DNA of 6,690 bases from URHD0088 sp041488295 (lineage in GTDB: Bacteria; Pseudomonadota; Alphaproteobacteria; ATCC43930; CGMCC-115725). The notes beneath the pieces are model-generated. The model saw nothing but the letters and a program-made list of their open reading frames with translations, was not told where the DNA came from and searched no databases. Each line of letters opens with the position of its first letter. The first letter of the stretch is position 1. Below, in pieces: positions 1 through 6,011 of this stretch. Made by a program: the position numbers and the translations under genes. Location of the stretch: the NCBI GenBank assembly GCA_041488295.1, contig JBGPOZ010000242.1, forward strand, positions 1 to 6,690. Direction: 5' to 3'.

Positions 1-1163
1 GCAAGCTCGACTACGCCTATTCGCGCGTCGCCCGGAACAGGGCCAATCTCGACTATGCCGACCGGCTCTCGGCGCTCGCCGGGCCCGGCTTCGAGCGCGT
101 CAGCCTCGCCTCGGGGGGCAGCGAGGCCGTGGATAACGCACTGAAGTTCCTGCGCCAGTATGCCGTTGCAACCGGGCAGCCTTCGCGGCGCAAGATCATC
201 GCGCTCAACCCGTCCTATCACGGCGCCACCATCGCCACGCTCGCCGCGGGCGGGAACGACGCGCTCATGCCGTTCCTCGACGGCTTTGCCGTCCGCGCCG
301 ACACGATACCCGCGCCGCTCGGCTACCGGCTGCCCGACGGGGAGACGCCGGAGAGCCACGCGCTGGCCTGCGCGGCGGCGCTCGACCGGAAGATCCTCGA
401 ACTCGGCCCGGAGAACGTCCTCGCCTTCATCCTCGAACCGGTCGGAGGGCTGTCGACCGGCGCGGTGGTGCCGCCGGCCAGCTATTTCCGGGCGATCCGC
501 GACATCTGCACGCGCCATAGCGTCTTTCTCGTCTTCGACGAGGTCCTCTGCGGTGCGGGGCGGACGGGAAAATTCCTGGCGGCGCATCACTGGCCCGACG
601 CGCTGCCCGACGTGATCGTGATGGCGAAGGGCATCGGCGCGGGCTATGCGCCCCTCGGCGCGATGATGGCTCCCGCGCGCATGGTGGACGAGCTCGCCGG
701 ACTGACGGGCTTCGAGTTCACCTATTCCTATAATGCGAATCCGATCTCCTGTGCGGCCGGGATCGCGGTGCTCGACGAATTCGAGCGACTGAGCCTTGTG
801 GAGAGGGCGCGGGTCCACGGTGACTCTTTGAGGCGTGGTCTTGAAGGAATAATGGGCGAAAGCGCCATACTGGGAGATGTTCGAGGGATCGGCATGCTGC
901 TCGCCGTCGAGATGGTCGCCGACAAGACTCTGAAGCGCTCTCTGCCGAACAGCTTCCAGGCGACCGAACGGATTCGCATTCAAGGACTCGAGAGCGGAAT
1001 CATGCTCTATTCCCGCCCGACGGCCGGTGGGCGCTACGGGCACTGGTTCATGGTCGCGCCCCCGCTGACCATCACGGAACCGGAGATCGGCAAGCTCTTG
1101 TCACGCACCCGCGCTGCCGTGCGGGGACTCGAGCGCGACGCCGGGTCTGCAGGCGTTCTCTAA
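1..1163 (+). CDS. Class III PLP-dependent aminotransferase, 5' end outside the window
   Basis: The frame is open from base 3 (386 residues visible) and ends at TAA 1161-1163. About 50-70 N-terminal residues are probably missing, since the family usually runs to 420-460. It should transfer an amino group to or from a 2-oxo acid or aldehyde in the cytoplasm using pyridoxal phosphate. Fold-type I landmarks appear in order: SGGSEAVDNALK (cofactor phosphate loop, near base 112), SYHGAT, ILEPVGG, VFDEVLCGAGRTG with the Asp that pairs with the pyridine nitrogen, and MAKGIGAGYAPLGA, whose Lys (codon 627-629) should be the Schiff-base lysine. FTYSYNANPISCAAG follows and fits the inter-subunit phosphate contact. 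An internal GTG at 129 is not the start, because the conserved phosphate loop spans it. Family membership is firm. The substrate (omega-amino acid, diamine, taurine-like or other) cannot be told from what is visible. The 3' third uses more A/T-ending codons than the rest. Confidence 0.95.
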   Translation, partial: KLDYAYSRVARNRANLDYADRLSALAGPGFERVSLASGGSEAVDNALKFLRQYAVATGQPSRRKIIALNPSYHGATIATLAAGGNDALMPFLDGFAVRADTIPAPLGYRLPDGETPESHALACAAALDRKILELGPENVLAFILEPVGGLSTGAVVPPASYFRAIRDICTRHSVFLVFDEVLCGAGRTGKFLAAHHWPDALPDVIVMAKGIGAGYAPLGAMMAPARMVDELAGLTGFEFTYSYNANPISCAAGIAVLDEFERLSLVERARVHGDSLRRGLEGIMGESAILGDVRGIGMLLAVEMVADKTLKRSLPNSFQATERIRIQGLESGIMLYSRPTAGGRYGHWFMVAPPLTITEPEIGKLLSRTRAAVRGLERDAGSAGVL

Positions 1164-1189
1164 GTTGGCGTCCACGCGACACGCTGACG

Positions 1190-1233
1190 CGCGCATGCCG
1201 ACGCGCATGCTTGGGCGAAGGTGCCGCGCATGC
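1190..1233. repeat. Three copies of CGCGCATGC upstream of the cyclase gene
   Basis: Exact 9-base copies lie at 1190-1198, 1202-1210 and 1225-1233. Their starts are 12 and 23 bases apart, close to one and two turns of the helix. Each contains the palindrome GCATGC. They fill much of the gap between the aminotransferase stop and the cyclase start. They could be operator sites, but short G/C-rich words recur easily in a genome like this. The role is inferred only. Confidence 0.5.
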
Positions 1234-1246
1234 TAGGCTGCTCGGC

Positions 1247-1251
1247 GGAGG
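1247..1251 (+). promoter_or_regulatory. Ribosome binding site for the cyclase gene
   Basis: GGAGG lies 10 bases ahead of ATG 1262 in a purine-rich run that continues to the start codon. This favours ATG 1262 over the in-frame TTG at 1211, which has no comparable site and would begin inside the repeat region. Confidence 0.65.
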
Positions 1252-1261
1252 AAGCGGAGAG

Positions 1262-3028
1262 ATGGAAGCGCCTGGACCCGAGCGCCGGCTCGCAGCAATC
1301 CTCACGGCCGACATGGTCGGCTACAGCCGGCTGATGGAGGTCGACGAGGCGGGGACCCTCGCGCGTCTCAAGACCCACCGGCTCGAGCTCATCGATCCCG
1401 CGATCGCCAAGAACCGGGGCAGCATCATCAAATCGACCGGCGACGGCCTCTTGGTGGAGTTCCGCAGCGTCGCCGATGCGGTGCTGTGCGCGGCCGAAAT
1501 TCAGCGCCGCATGACCCGGCGAAACGCCGATATGCCGCCGGCGCGCTGGATCCAGTTCCGCATCGGCATCAACCTCGGCGACGTGATCATCGACGAAGGC
1601 GACATCTTCGGTGACGGCGTCAACGTCGCGGCGCGCCTTCAGGGGCTTGCCGAGCCGGGCGGCATCTGCATCTCGAGCGCGGTGCGCGACCAGGTCGGCA
1701 ACCGGCTGGAGGACCTGGCATTCGAGGATCTGGGCGAGCAGATCGTGAAGAACATTACCCGCCCGATCCGCGTCTACAGGGTCCGGCTCGAGCCGGACGC
1801 GGACGGCGCGCCCGCGGGCCCGAAGGACGCCGCGGCGGTCACGGCAAACGCGAAGAAACCGTCGATCGCCGTCCTCCCGCTCGCCAATATGAGCGGCGAG
1901 GCCGAGCAGGAATTCTTCGCCGACGGCCTCACCGAGGACATCATCACCGAGCTGTCGCGCTTCCGCGAGCTGCTGGTCATCTCGCGCAACTCGACCTTCG
2001 TGCACAAGGGCAAGGCGGTGAAGGTGCAGGAGGTCGGGCGCGAATTCGGCGTCGACTACGTCCTCGAGGGCAGCGTGCGCAAGGCGGGCGATCGCGTCCG
2101 CGTCACCGTGCAGCTGATCGATGCGCAGACCGACCGCCACGTTTGGGCCGAAAAGTACGACCGCAAACTCGAGGATATCTTCGCCATCCAGGACGAGGTG
2201 ACCCGCGCGATCGTGGCGACCCTTCCCGGCCGTGTCGAGGCGGCAACGCATGACCGCGCCAAGCGCAAGCAGACCGACAACATGGCGGCTTATGAATGCG
2301 TGTTGACGGCTCGCGTGCTGCACCACCGCTCCGCGCGGGAGGATAATGCGGAGGCGCAGCGCCTTCTCGACCGTGCCCTCGCGCTCGACTCGAACTATGC
2401 CCACGCCCATGCCTGGAAAGCCTGCGTCTTGGGCCAGTCCTGGATCTACGGGTGGTGCGCGGACCGCGATGCGACCTTCAAAGAGGTCGCGGACGAGCTC
2501 GAGATCGCGCTCGCGCTCGATGACAATGACGCCGACGTGCACCGCATCCTCGCCGCGCTCAACCTGACGCGCAACGATCACGACAAGGCCGCCTATCACC
2601 AGGAGCGGGCACTCGCGCTCAACCCCAATTATGACCTTGTCGTCGTGCAGCAGGGCGAGCTTCTGACGTGGCTCGGGCGGCCGGAAGAGGGCATCGATTG
2701 GATCAAGAAAGCGATGCGCCTCAACCCCTACCACCCCGAGCGCTTCTGGAGCCACCTCGGACGCGCCTACTATTGCGCCGAGCGATACGCCGAAGCCTCC
2801 GAGGCGTTCACGCGGATCACCCGGCCCGACCACACGCATCACGCCTTCCTCGCCGCCACCTTCGCGCAGATGGGCAACACGGTCGCGGCTGCCGCGCATG
2901 CCGCAGAGGTCCTGAAACGCGAGCCGAATTTCACGGTTTCCGCCTACCTCGCGACCCAGCACTACAAGCGCGAAATCGACCGCGCGCGCCACGAAGCCGG
3001 CCTCCTCAAGGCAGGCCTCCCGGCGTGA
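1262..3028 (+). CDS. Class III adenylate cyclase with FlgO/TolB-N-like domain and TPR repeats
   Basis: This 588-residue protein should convert ATP to cyclic AMP and pyrophosphate in the cytoplasm. I see no signal peptide or membrane span. The cyclase domain covers about residues 8-175. Two metal-binding Asp are present, D17 in LTADMVGY and D61 in KSTGDGLL. The adenine-selecting pair is K57 and D114, and the transition-state residues are N121 and R125 in GDGVNVAARL. All six class III positions are therefore present, and the Lys/Asp pair predicts ATP rather than GTP. Residues about 199-325 (SIAVLPLANMSG, FFADGLTEDI, YVLEGSVRK, VQLIDAQT) match the FlgO/TolB-N-like domain common behind alphaproteobacterial cyclases. 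Residues about 340-570 are helical TPR-type repeats, for example LLDRALALDSNYAHAHAW and ERALALNPNY, probably for protein binding. ATG 1262 is chosen for its GGAGG; TTG 1211 would add 17 poor residues. The gene stands alone, converging on the minus-strand operon. The input signal is unknown. Confidence 0.93.
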   Translation: MEAPGPERRLAAILTADMVGYSRLMEVDEAGTLARLKTHRLELIDPAIAKNRGSIIKSTGDGLLVEFRSVADAVLCAAEIQRRMTRRNADMPPARWIQFRIGINLGDVIIDEGDIFGDGVNVAARLQGLAEPGGICISSAVRDQVGNRLEDLAFEDLGEQIVKNITRPIRVYRVRLEPDADGAPAGPKDAAAVTANAKKPSIAVLPLANMSGEAEQEFFADGLTEDIITELSRFRELLVISRNSTFVHKGKAVKVQEVGREFGVDYVLEGSVRKAGDRVRVTVQLIDAQTDRHVWAEKYDRKLEDIFAIQDEVTRAIVATLPGRVEAATHDRAKRKQTDNMAAYECVLTARVLHHRSAREDNAEAQRLLDRALALDSNYAHAHAWKACVLGQSWIYGWCADRDATFKEVADELEIALALDDNDADVHRILAALNLTRNDHDKAAYHQERALALNPNYDLVVVQQGELLTWLGRPEEGIDWIKKAMRLNPYHPERFWSHLGRAYYCAERYAEASEAFTRITRPDHTHHAFLAATFAQMGNTVAAAAHAAEVLKREPNFTVSAYLATQHYKREIDRARHEAGLLKAGLPA

Positions 3029-3091
3029 TCCGCGGAAGCGCCGGCGCGGAAGCCCGCTCCGTGGCGCACCGGAATTAGATAAAGCCCGCTC
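3029..3091. other. Convergent intergenic gap with a 10-base direct repeat
   Basis: This gap separates the stop codons of the cyclase (plus) and phosphatase (minus) genes. AAGCCCGCTC occurs exactly at 3050-3059 and 3082-3091, and CGCGGAAGC at 3031-3039 and 3045-3053. I find no stable hairpin followed by a T run, so no rho-independent terminator is called for either gene. Confidence 0.4.
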
Positions 3092-3598
3092 TTACCCCAT
3101 CTCTTCGGCCGCGCCGCTCGACGCCCATAAGAATTGCGCCGGTGTCTCGACGGCACCCGGCCTTGCCGAGCGTAAGCGTGCGAGGGCACGACTTGCTTCC
3201 TCGCCTCGCTCGACGAGAATCCTCAGCGCGATCATTCCCGAACGCCCCATGCCGCCTCGGCAATGGAGGAGGACCGCGCCGCCATCGTCGAGGATCCCGT
3301 GCAGGCGCATCGCCAGCCCTGGCCACGCCGCCTTGCCCTCGGCCTCCAATCCTCCGTAGTCGCGAATAGGAAGGTGGAACCACTCGATGGCGGCGTCCGC
3401 GAGCGCGGCCCCCAATCTCCCGCTGCCGCATCGATCCATCTCCGCCTGTTCCGTCATCGAGACGACGATCGCCGGCCGCCATTCGACGACGGCTTTGACA
3501 TCGGAAGCGAGATCGCCGGACAGCCCCGGCAACCGGCAGATTCCGATCCGGCCACCGCCATCAAGAGACACCGTCGCGATCGAGAATGCTTCGATCAT
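3092..3598 (-). CDS. Dual-specificity / tyrosine phosphatase-like protein
   Basis: This 168-residue cytoplasmic protein has the cysteine phosphatase signature. LLHCRGGMGRSG gives the CX5R loop, with nucleophile C113, phosphate-binding R119 and S120, preceded by H112. D80 in LPIRDYG is placed correctly for the general acid. The predicted reaction is phosphomonoester hydrolysis through a cysteinyl-phosphate intermediate. The substrate (phosphotyrosine, phosphoserine/threonine, or a small molecule) cannot be told. The length suits a compact single-domain DSP-like enzyme, with no added domain. It is the last gene of the minus-strand cluster, 67 bases after the acetyltransferase stop. The start is uncertain: ATG 3598 is chosen, but neither it nor the in-frame TTG at 3613 (five residues longer) has a recognisable ribosome binding site, so translation may be weak or depend on the upstream gene. 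Confidence 0.88.
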   Translation of the reverse strand: MIEAFSIATVSLDGGGRIGICRLPGLSGDLASDVKAVVEWRPAIVVSMTEQAEMDRCGSGRLGAALADAAIEWFHLPIRDYGGLEAEGKAAWPGLAMRLHGILDDGGAVLLHCRGGMGRSGMIALRILVERGEEASRALARLRSARPGAVETPAQFLWASSGAAEEMG

Positions 3599-3665
3599 CG
3601 GAAGAGCGCCCAAGAGGGTCGAAACGAGTGGCGTGAGCGCATGAGCGGCGATCGATCCCTTTGGT

Positions 3666-4124
3666 TCAGAGACGCTTCTTCATATGGACGACGACTCCGC
3701 CGCTGAATGCCTCCTCGCGGTCGACGGAATAACCGAGCTTGCGATAGAGCGCCACGTTTTCGGCGAAGAGTTGGTTGGTGTAGAGCCTGATTTCGTCGAA
3801 TCCGAGCGATGCCGCCACGCGTTCGGCATGGGCCATCAGCCTGCGTCCATAGCCGCGCCCCTGAAAGGCTGGTGAAACCGCGACGTTCTCGACGAGAAGA
3901 TGGTCCACGTCCGGGATCGTCTCGATCAGGCCGGCCAATGCGCCGTCGACATGGAGAAGGTCGATGCGATGCTTTCGCACGGCCTCGGCGTAGTCCGCCA
4001 CCATCGGCTTCGGCTCGCGGCCGATGCGCGGAACCCATTTCGCGTAAGCCGCGCGGGTCAGCGCCTGGATCGCTGCGGCATCCGCCGGAACCGCCCGCCG
4101 CAGCTCTTCGACATTCTCGCTCAC
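3666..4124 (-). CDS. GNAT-family N-acetyltransferase
   Basis: This 152-residue protein should move an acetyl group from acetyl-CoA to an amine in the cytoplasm. Motif A is clear: LLVENVAVSPAFQGRGYGRRL, with the pyrophosphate loop Q88-G-R-G-Y-G93 after a beta strand. Motif B follows (FAENVALYRKLGYSV), with Y127 where many GNATs place the catalytic or CoA-contacting tyrosine. It ends on a short basic tail. GTG 4124 is preferred because GGAGG sits seven bases ahead of it; ATG 4151, nine residues longer, has only GGAG at eleven bases. The gene follows azlD by a short gap on the same strand, so co-transcription is likely. If linked to the exporter, it might modify an amino acid or analogue, but that is a guess; the family is too broad to name a substrate. 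Confidence 0.9.
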   Translation of the reverse strand: MSENVEELRRAVPADAAAIQALTRAAYAKWVPRIGREPKPMVADYAEAVRKHRIDLLHVDGALAGLIETIPDVDHLLVENVAVSPAFQGRGYGRRLMAHAERVAASLGFDEIRLYTNQLFAENVALYRKLGYSVDREEAFSGGVVVHMKKRL

Positions 4125-4131
4125 GCCCTCG

Positions 4132-4136
4132 CCTCC
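4132..4136 (-). promoter_or_regulatory. Ribosome binding site deciding the GTG start of the acetyltransferase
   Basis: On the minus strand this reads GGAGG, seven bases before GTG 4124. It lies inside the reading frame that would be used if ATG 4151 were the start, so it argues for the shorter protein. Confidence 0.6.
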
Positions 4137-4181
4137 GCGCGCGCTGGCCATTCGCTTGGCCGCTCCGCGGGTACCGTGCGG

Positions 4182-4484
4182 TCAGAGCGCGGCGGAGGCA
4201 AGCGCGGCGGCGCCGAAGCCCGCCCCTAACGCCGCCCATTCGCGCTTCGTCACGGCCATCGTCGCGACGGCGCCGATGCAGCCGATGAGGCTTGGCCAGC
4301 CGCCCTCCAGCACGCCGGCGGCGGCGAAGGCGATGCAGAGATTTCCGGGCGCAAGACGCATGAGCCGCGGCAGCAGGCCGCGCTGCGGCAGGGCGCTCGC
4401 GACGAGGAAGCCGCCGGCGCGCATCGCGTAGCTGGCGCCGCCGACCGCGGCGATGACGGCGAGGGTCTGCCACTCAAGCATCAT
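4182..4484 (-). CDS. azlD: AzlD-family branched-chain amino acid exporter, small subunit
   Basis: This 100-residue inner-membrane protein is almost wholly hydrophobic. Its probable spans lie near residues 6-22, 45-60, 64-80 and 83-100. The family's MRAGGFLVAS segment near residue 21 and the following Arg/Pro-rich turn are visible, and the length is typical. In characterised systems (AzlCD in Bacillus subtilis, BrnFE in Corynebacterium) the small subunit is needed with the large one to export leucine, isoleucine, valine and related compounds. The gene starts at paired ATG codons (4484 or 4481) inside the end of azlC, overlapping its stop by 11 or 8 bases. The AGAGG just upstream also lies within azlC. 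This arrangement implies translational coupling and matched subunit amounts. Confidence 0.9.
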   Translation of the reverse strand: MMLEWQTLAVIAAVGGASYAMRAGGFLVASALPQRGLLPRLMRLAPGNLCIAFAAAGVLEGGWPSLIGCIGAVATMAVTKREWAALGAGFGAAALASAAL

Positions 4485-5193
4485 CGCCTCTGAGCGCGCT
4501 GACCAAGGTGCCGGCGCCGCCGCCGAGCAACATCGCCCAGCTTGCGCCGAGCGTGCGGGCCACCACCACCGCCACCGCCGCCGACACCGCCCAGGGCAAG
4601 AGGCTCCGCCATCCCCGCCACTGCGTCGGCAGGAGCGCGACGACGAAAGCGAGCGGCAGGAACGCCGCCGCGACGGCCAAGGGTCCGTGCGGGCGCAGCG
4701 GCAAGGCATGGCCGAGCGCGGTGCCGCCGATCCAGCCGACCGCCATCGGCACGCCGGCGCCCAGGAGGTAACCGGCATCGCGGCGACCGCGCTCCGCCTC
4801 CGCCACGGTCATCAGCCACGACGCGTCGGCGAGGAGGGCCAGGATCGGCAGCATCACGCGCCGCGGTACATCGGCAAAGAGCTGGCGCAGATGCGCGCCC
4901 ATCACCAGATAGCGGGCGTTGACGGCAACGCACGCGATCACCATCGCCGCGATCGGCGGCGGCATCGCCCACAAACCCAAAGTCACGGCTTGCGCCGTCG
5001 CCGAATAGACCACCAGACTGAAGAGCGATGCCGTGACGAGGTCCAAGCCCAAACCGCGATAGGCGACGCCGATGACGATGCCGCCGACCCCATTGCTGAC
5101 GATGAAGGGGAGCGCCGCGACGAAGCCGCGGCGGAAGCCGGCTGCGGTAAGAGGAAAAGCGGATCGGGGTTGCGTTCTCATGGTCATGGCCAT
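4474..5193 (-). CDS. azlC: AzlC-family branched-chain amino acid exporter, large subunit
   Basis: This is a 239-residue inner-membrane permease subunit with about seven hydrophobic segments. Family signs include the GFRRGFVAALPF entry segment, YSATAQAVTLGL in place of the usual small-residue AQ motif, NARYLVMGAHLRQ (the NxRYxxMG signature, near residue 92), LADASWLMT, and a G-rich stretch near 144-160. With AzlD it should export branched-chain amino acids or analogues, as the family does in Bacillus and Corynebacterium. Three in-frame ATGs (5193, 5187, 5181) give 239, 237 or 235 residues, and none has a good ribosome binding site. The best promoter places the transcript start near 5185, so ATG 5181 on an almost leaderless message is plausible. 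A longer frame reaching 5280 would run through the divergent regulator gene and is rejected. Export is inferred from family; the exact substrate is unknown. Confidence 0.92.
   Translation of the reverse strand: MAMTMRTQPRSAFPLTAAGFRRGFVAALPFIVSNGVGGIVIGVAYRGLGLDLVTASLFSLVVYSATAQAVTLGLWAMPPPIAAMVIACVAVNARYLVMGAHLRQLFADVPRRVMLPILALLADASWLMTVAEAERGRRDAGYLLGAGVPMAVGWIGGTALGHALPLRPHGPLAVAAAFLPLAFVVALLPTQWRGWRSLLPWAVSAAVAVVVARTLGASWAMLLGGGAGTLVSALRGDDA
5178..5193. promoter_or_regulatory. Possible operator: tandem TCATGG plus ATGGCCAT palindrome
   Basis: TCATGG is repeated back to back at 5178-5183 and 5184-5189, and the second copy runs into the perfect palindrome ATGGCCAT at 5186-5193. The element sits at the predicted transcript start of azlC, where a bound protein would block initiation. 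Part of it is simply the cluster of azlC ATG codons, so chance is a real alternative. Confidence 0.3.
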
Positions 5194-5219
5194 TAGATAG
5201 ACCGGCGATACGATGTCAA
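5192..5219 (-). promoter_or_regulatory. Sigma-70-type promoter for azlC
   Basis: On the minus strand, a perfect TTGACA (5219-5214) is followed after 16 bases by TCTAAT (5197-5192), five of six matches to TATAAT. Transcription should begin near 5185. The -35 box overlaps the ATG of the divergent CGNR gene (5213-5215), so polymerase binding here could interfere with expression of that gene. This would drive the azlC-azlD-acetyltransferase-phosphatase run. Confidence 0.55.
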
Positions 5220-5827
5220 GAGATCCAAAACGTGCGGCGATGCAGTTCTTCGGGGGCCGCGTCTGCCTCGATTTCGCCAATACGATGGATTGGCGCCTCT
5301 CGGACGCGCCGCAGGAGCTGATTCCCGACTACGCCGCGTTCCTGTCATGGAGCAAGGCACGCGGGACCCTGCGCGCCATCGCGGTGACGAAGCTGCGCGC
5401 CGAAGCCGCGCAAATGCCGATCGAGGCGGCTTCCGTCATTGCAGCGGCGCACGCGCTGCGCGCCCGCGTCTGGTGGATGGCGGAGGGGCTATGCCGGGGG
5501 CGCCGCGTCGATCTCGCGCCGCTCAACCGCGCGCTCGCCGCGCTGCCGGCGCAACCGCGTCTTGTGCGCGGCGGCATGGGCTTCATTCACGATTTGCCGG
5601 GCGAGGCTCTCGAAGAGCCGCTCTGGCCCGTCCTCTGGTCGCTGACGGCGACGCTCGCATCCGCAGATGCGGATCGCCTCGGTTGTTGCGAAGCGCAGGG
5701 TTGCGGCTGGTTTTTTGTCGATGAGAGCCCCAACCGGTCGCGATTGTGGTGCTCCAGTGAGGCCTGCGGCAATCGCGAGCGCGCCCGCCGCGCCTATGCC
5801 AAGCGGCGAACCGGGGCGCTCGGATAG
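5213..5827 (+). CDS. ABATE/CGNR zinc-finger protein, putative transcription regulator
   Basis: This is a 204-residue protein of two parts. Residues about 10-145 form the ABATE-type N-terminal region, beginning with the typical FFGGRVCLDFANTMDW. Residues about 155-198 form the CGNR zinc finger: C159 and C164 (CEAQGC), then the WFFVDESPNRSR turn, then C180 and C185 in the naming motif C-G-N-R, followed by a basic helix (RERARRAYAKRR) suited to DNA contact. The four cysteines should bind one zinc. Databases describe the family as putative stress-related transcription factors, and few members have been tested. The gene diverges from azlC with a very short spacer, the classic layout of a local regulator and its target, so it may control azlCD and itself. 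ATG 5213 lacks a clear ribosome binding site. ATG 5240 is an alternative that would still keep FFGGRVCLDF. Confidence 0.92.
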   Translation: MSRDPKRAAMQFFGGRVCLDFANTMDWRLSDAPQELIPDYAAFLSWSKARGTLRAIAVTKLRAEAAQMPIEAASVIAAAHALRARVWWMAEGLCRGRRVDLAPLNRALAALPAQPRLVRGGMGFIHDLPGEALEEPLWPVLWSLTATLASADADRLGCCEAQGCGWFFVDESPNRSRLWCSSEACGNRERARRAYAKRRTGALG

Positions 5828-6011
5828 AGCCTTCCGAGGTGCAATCGCTGCGGCCTCTCGTGCTCGCCGGAAGCACTGGCCATGTACTCGCGCAATGTCT
5901 AGACTATACACCGAAGAGTGCCTCGGGATCGTGGGTCTCGCGGATTGGGGTCAGCGTCTCCCCGAGACCAAGATCGAAGGTCGGCTGGCTGGTTTCCGGG
6001 GGAGAAGCGAA
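5828..6011. other. Intergenic leader region before the small membrane protein gene
   Basis: This 184-base gap contains the palindrome GTCTAGAC (5897-5904), a short inverted repeat GTCTC-CCC-GAGAC (5956-5968), and the longer-spaced pair GGTCTCG (5934-5940) and CGAGACC (5963-5969). The two GTCTC arms could pair alternatively with the same GAGAC, a possible switch in the leader. The frame of the downstream gene stays open across the gap, with an ATG at 5895 that has no ribosome binding site. No convincing promoter or terminator was found. Confidence 0.35.
5998..6004 (+). promoter_or_regulatory. Ribosome binding site of the 102-residue membrane protein gene
   Basis: GGGGGAG ends seven bases ahead of ATG 6012. 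It fixes the start inside a much longer open frame that otherwise reaches back into the CGNR gene. Confidence 0.65.

Noticed and set aside
129..1163. The aminotransferase starting at GTG 129
   Set aside because: The conserved SGGSEAVDN phosphate loop crosses this codon and the frame stays open to the window edge, so the true start is upstream of the window.
1211..1261. N-terminal extension of the cyclase from TTG 1211
   Set aside because: There is no ribosome binding site for it, it overlaps the repeat region, and the domain begins naturally after ATG 1262.
1160..2992. A 610-codon open frame antisense to the cyclase gene
   Set aside because: Its translation is rich in Arg, Val, Asp and His and shows no domain. 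The plus frame has clear catalytic motifs and a ribosome binding site. Such long shadows are expected opposite G/C-ending codons.
4485..4778. Longer azlD frame beginning at 4778
   Set aside because: The added part is an Arg/Ser/Cys-rich shadow of azlC. The AzlD fold starts at the ATG pair 4484/4481.
4453..5196. A 247-codon plus-strand frame across azlC and azlD
   Set aside because: It is rich in His, Arg and Ala with no domain, and lies opposite two clear membrane-protein genes.
5194..5280. Longer azlC reaching 5280
   Set aside because: It would add 29 polar residues unlike the family and overlap the divergent CGNR gene. ATGs at 5193, 5187 and 5181 fit the family length.
5831..5873. Terminator after the CGNR gene (CTTCCG and CGGAAG arms)
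   Set aside because: The stem is only six pairs around a large loop, and no T run follows.
5881..5910. Promoter with a TATACA -10 box at 5905-5910
   Set aside because: No acceptable -35 box exists at 16-18 bases upstream.
5667..6011. Longer version of the small membrane protein, starting in the CGNR gene or at ATG 5895
   Set aside because: The upstream part is a shadow of CGNR coding sequence, and ATG 5895 has no ribosome binding site, whereas ATG 6012 has a strong one.
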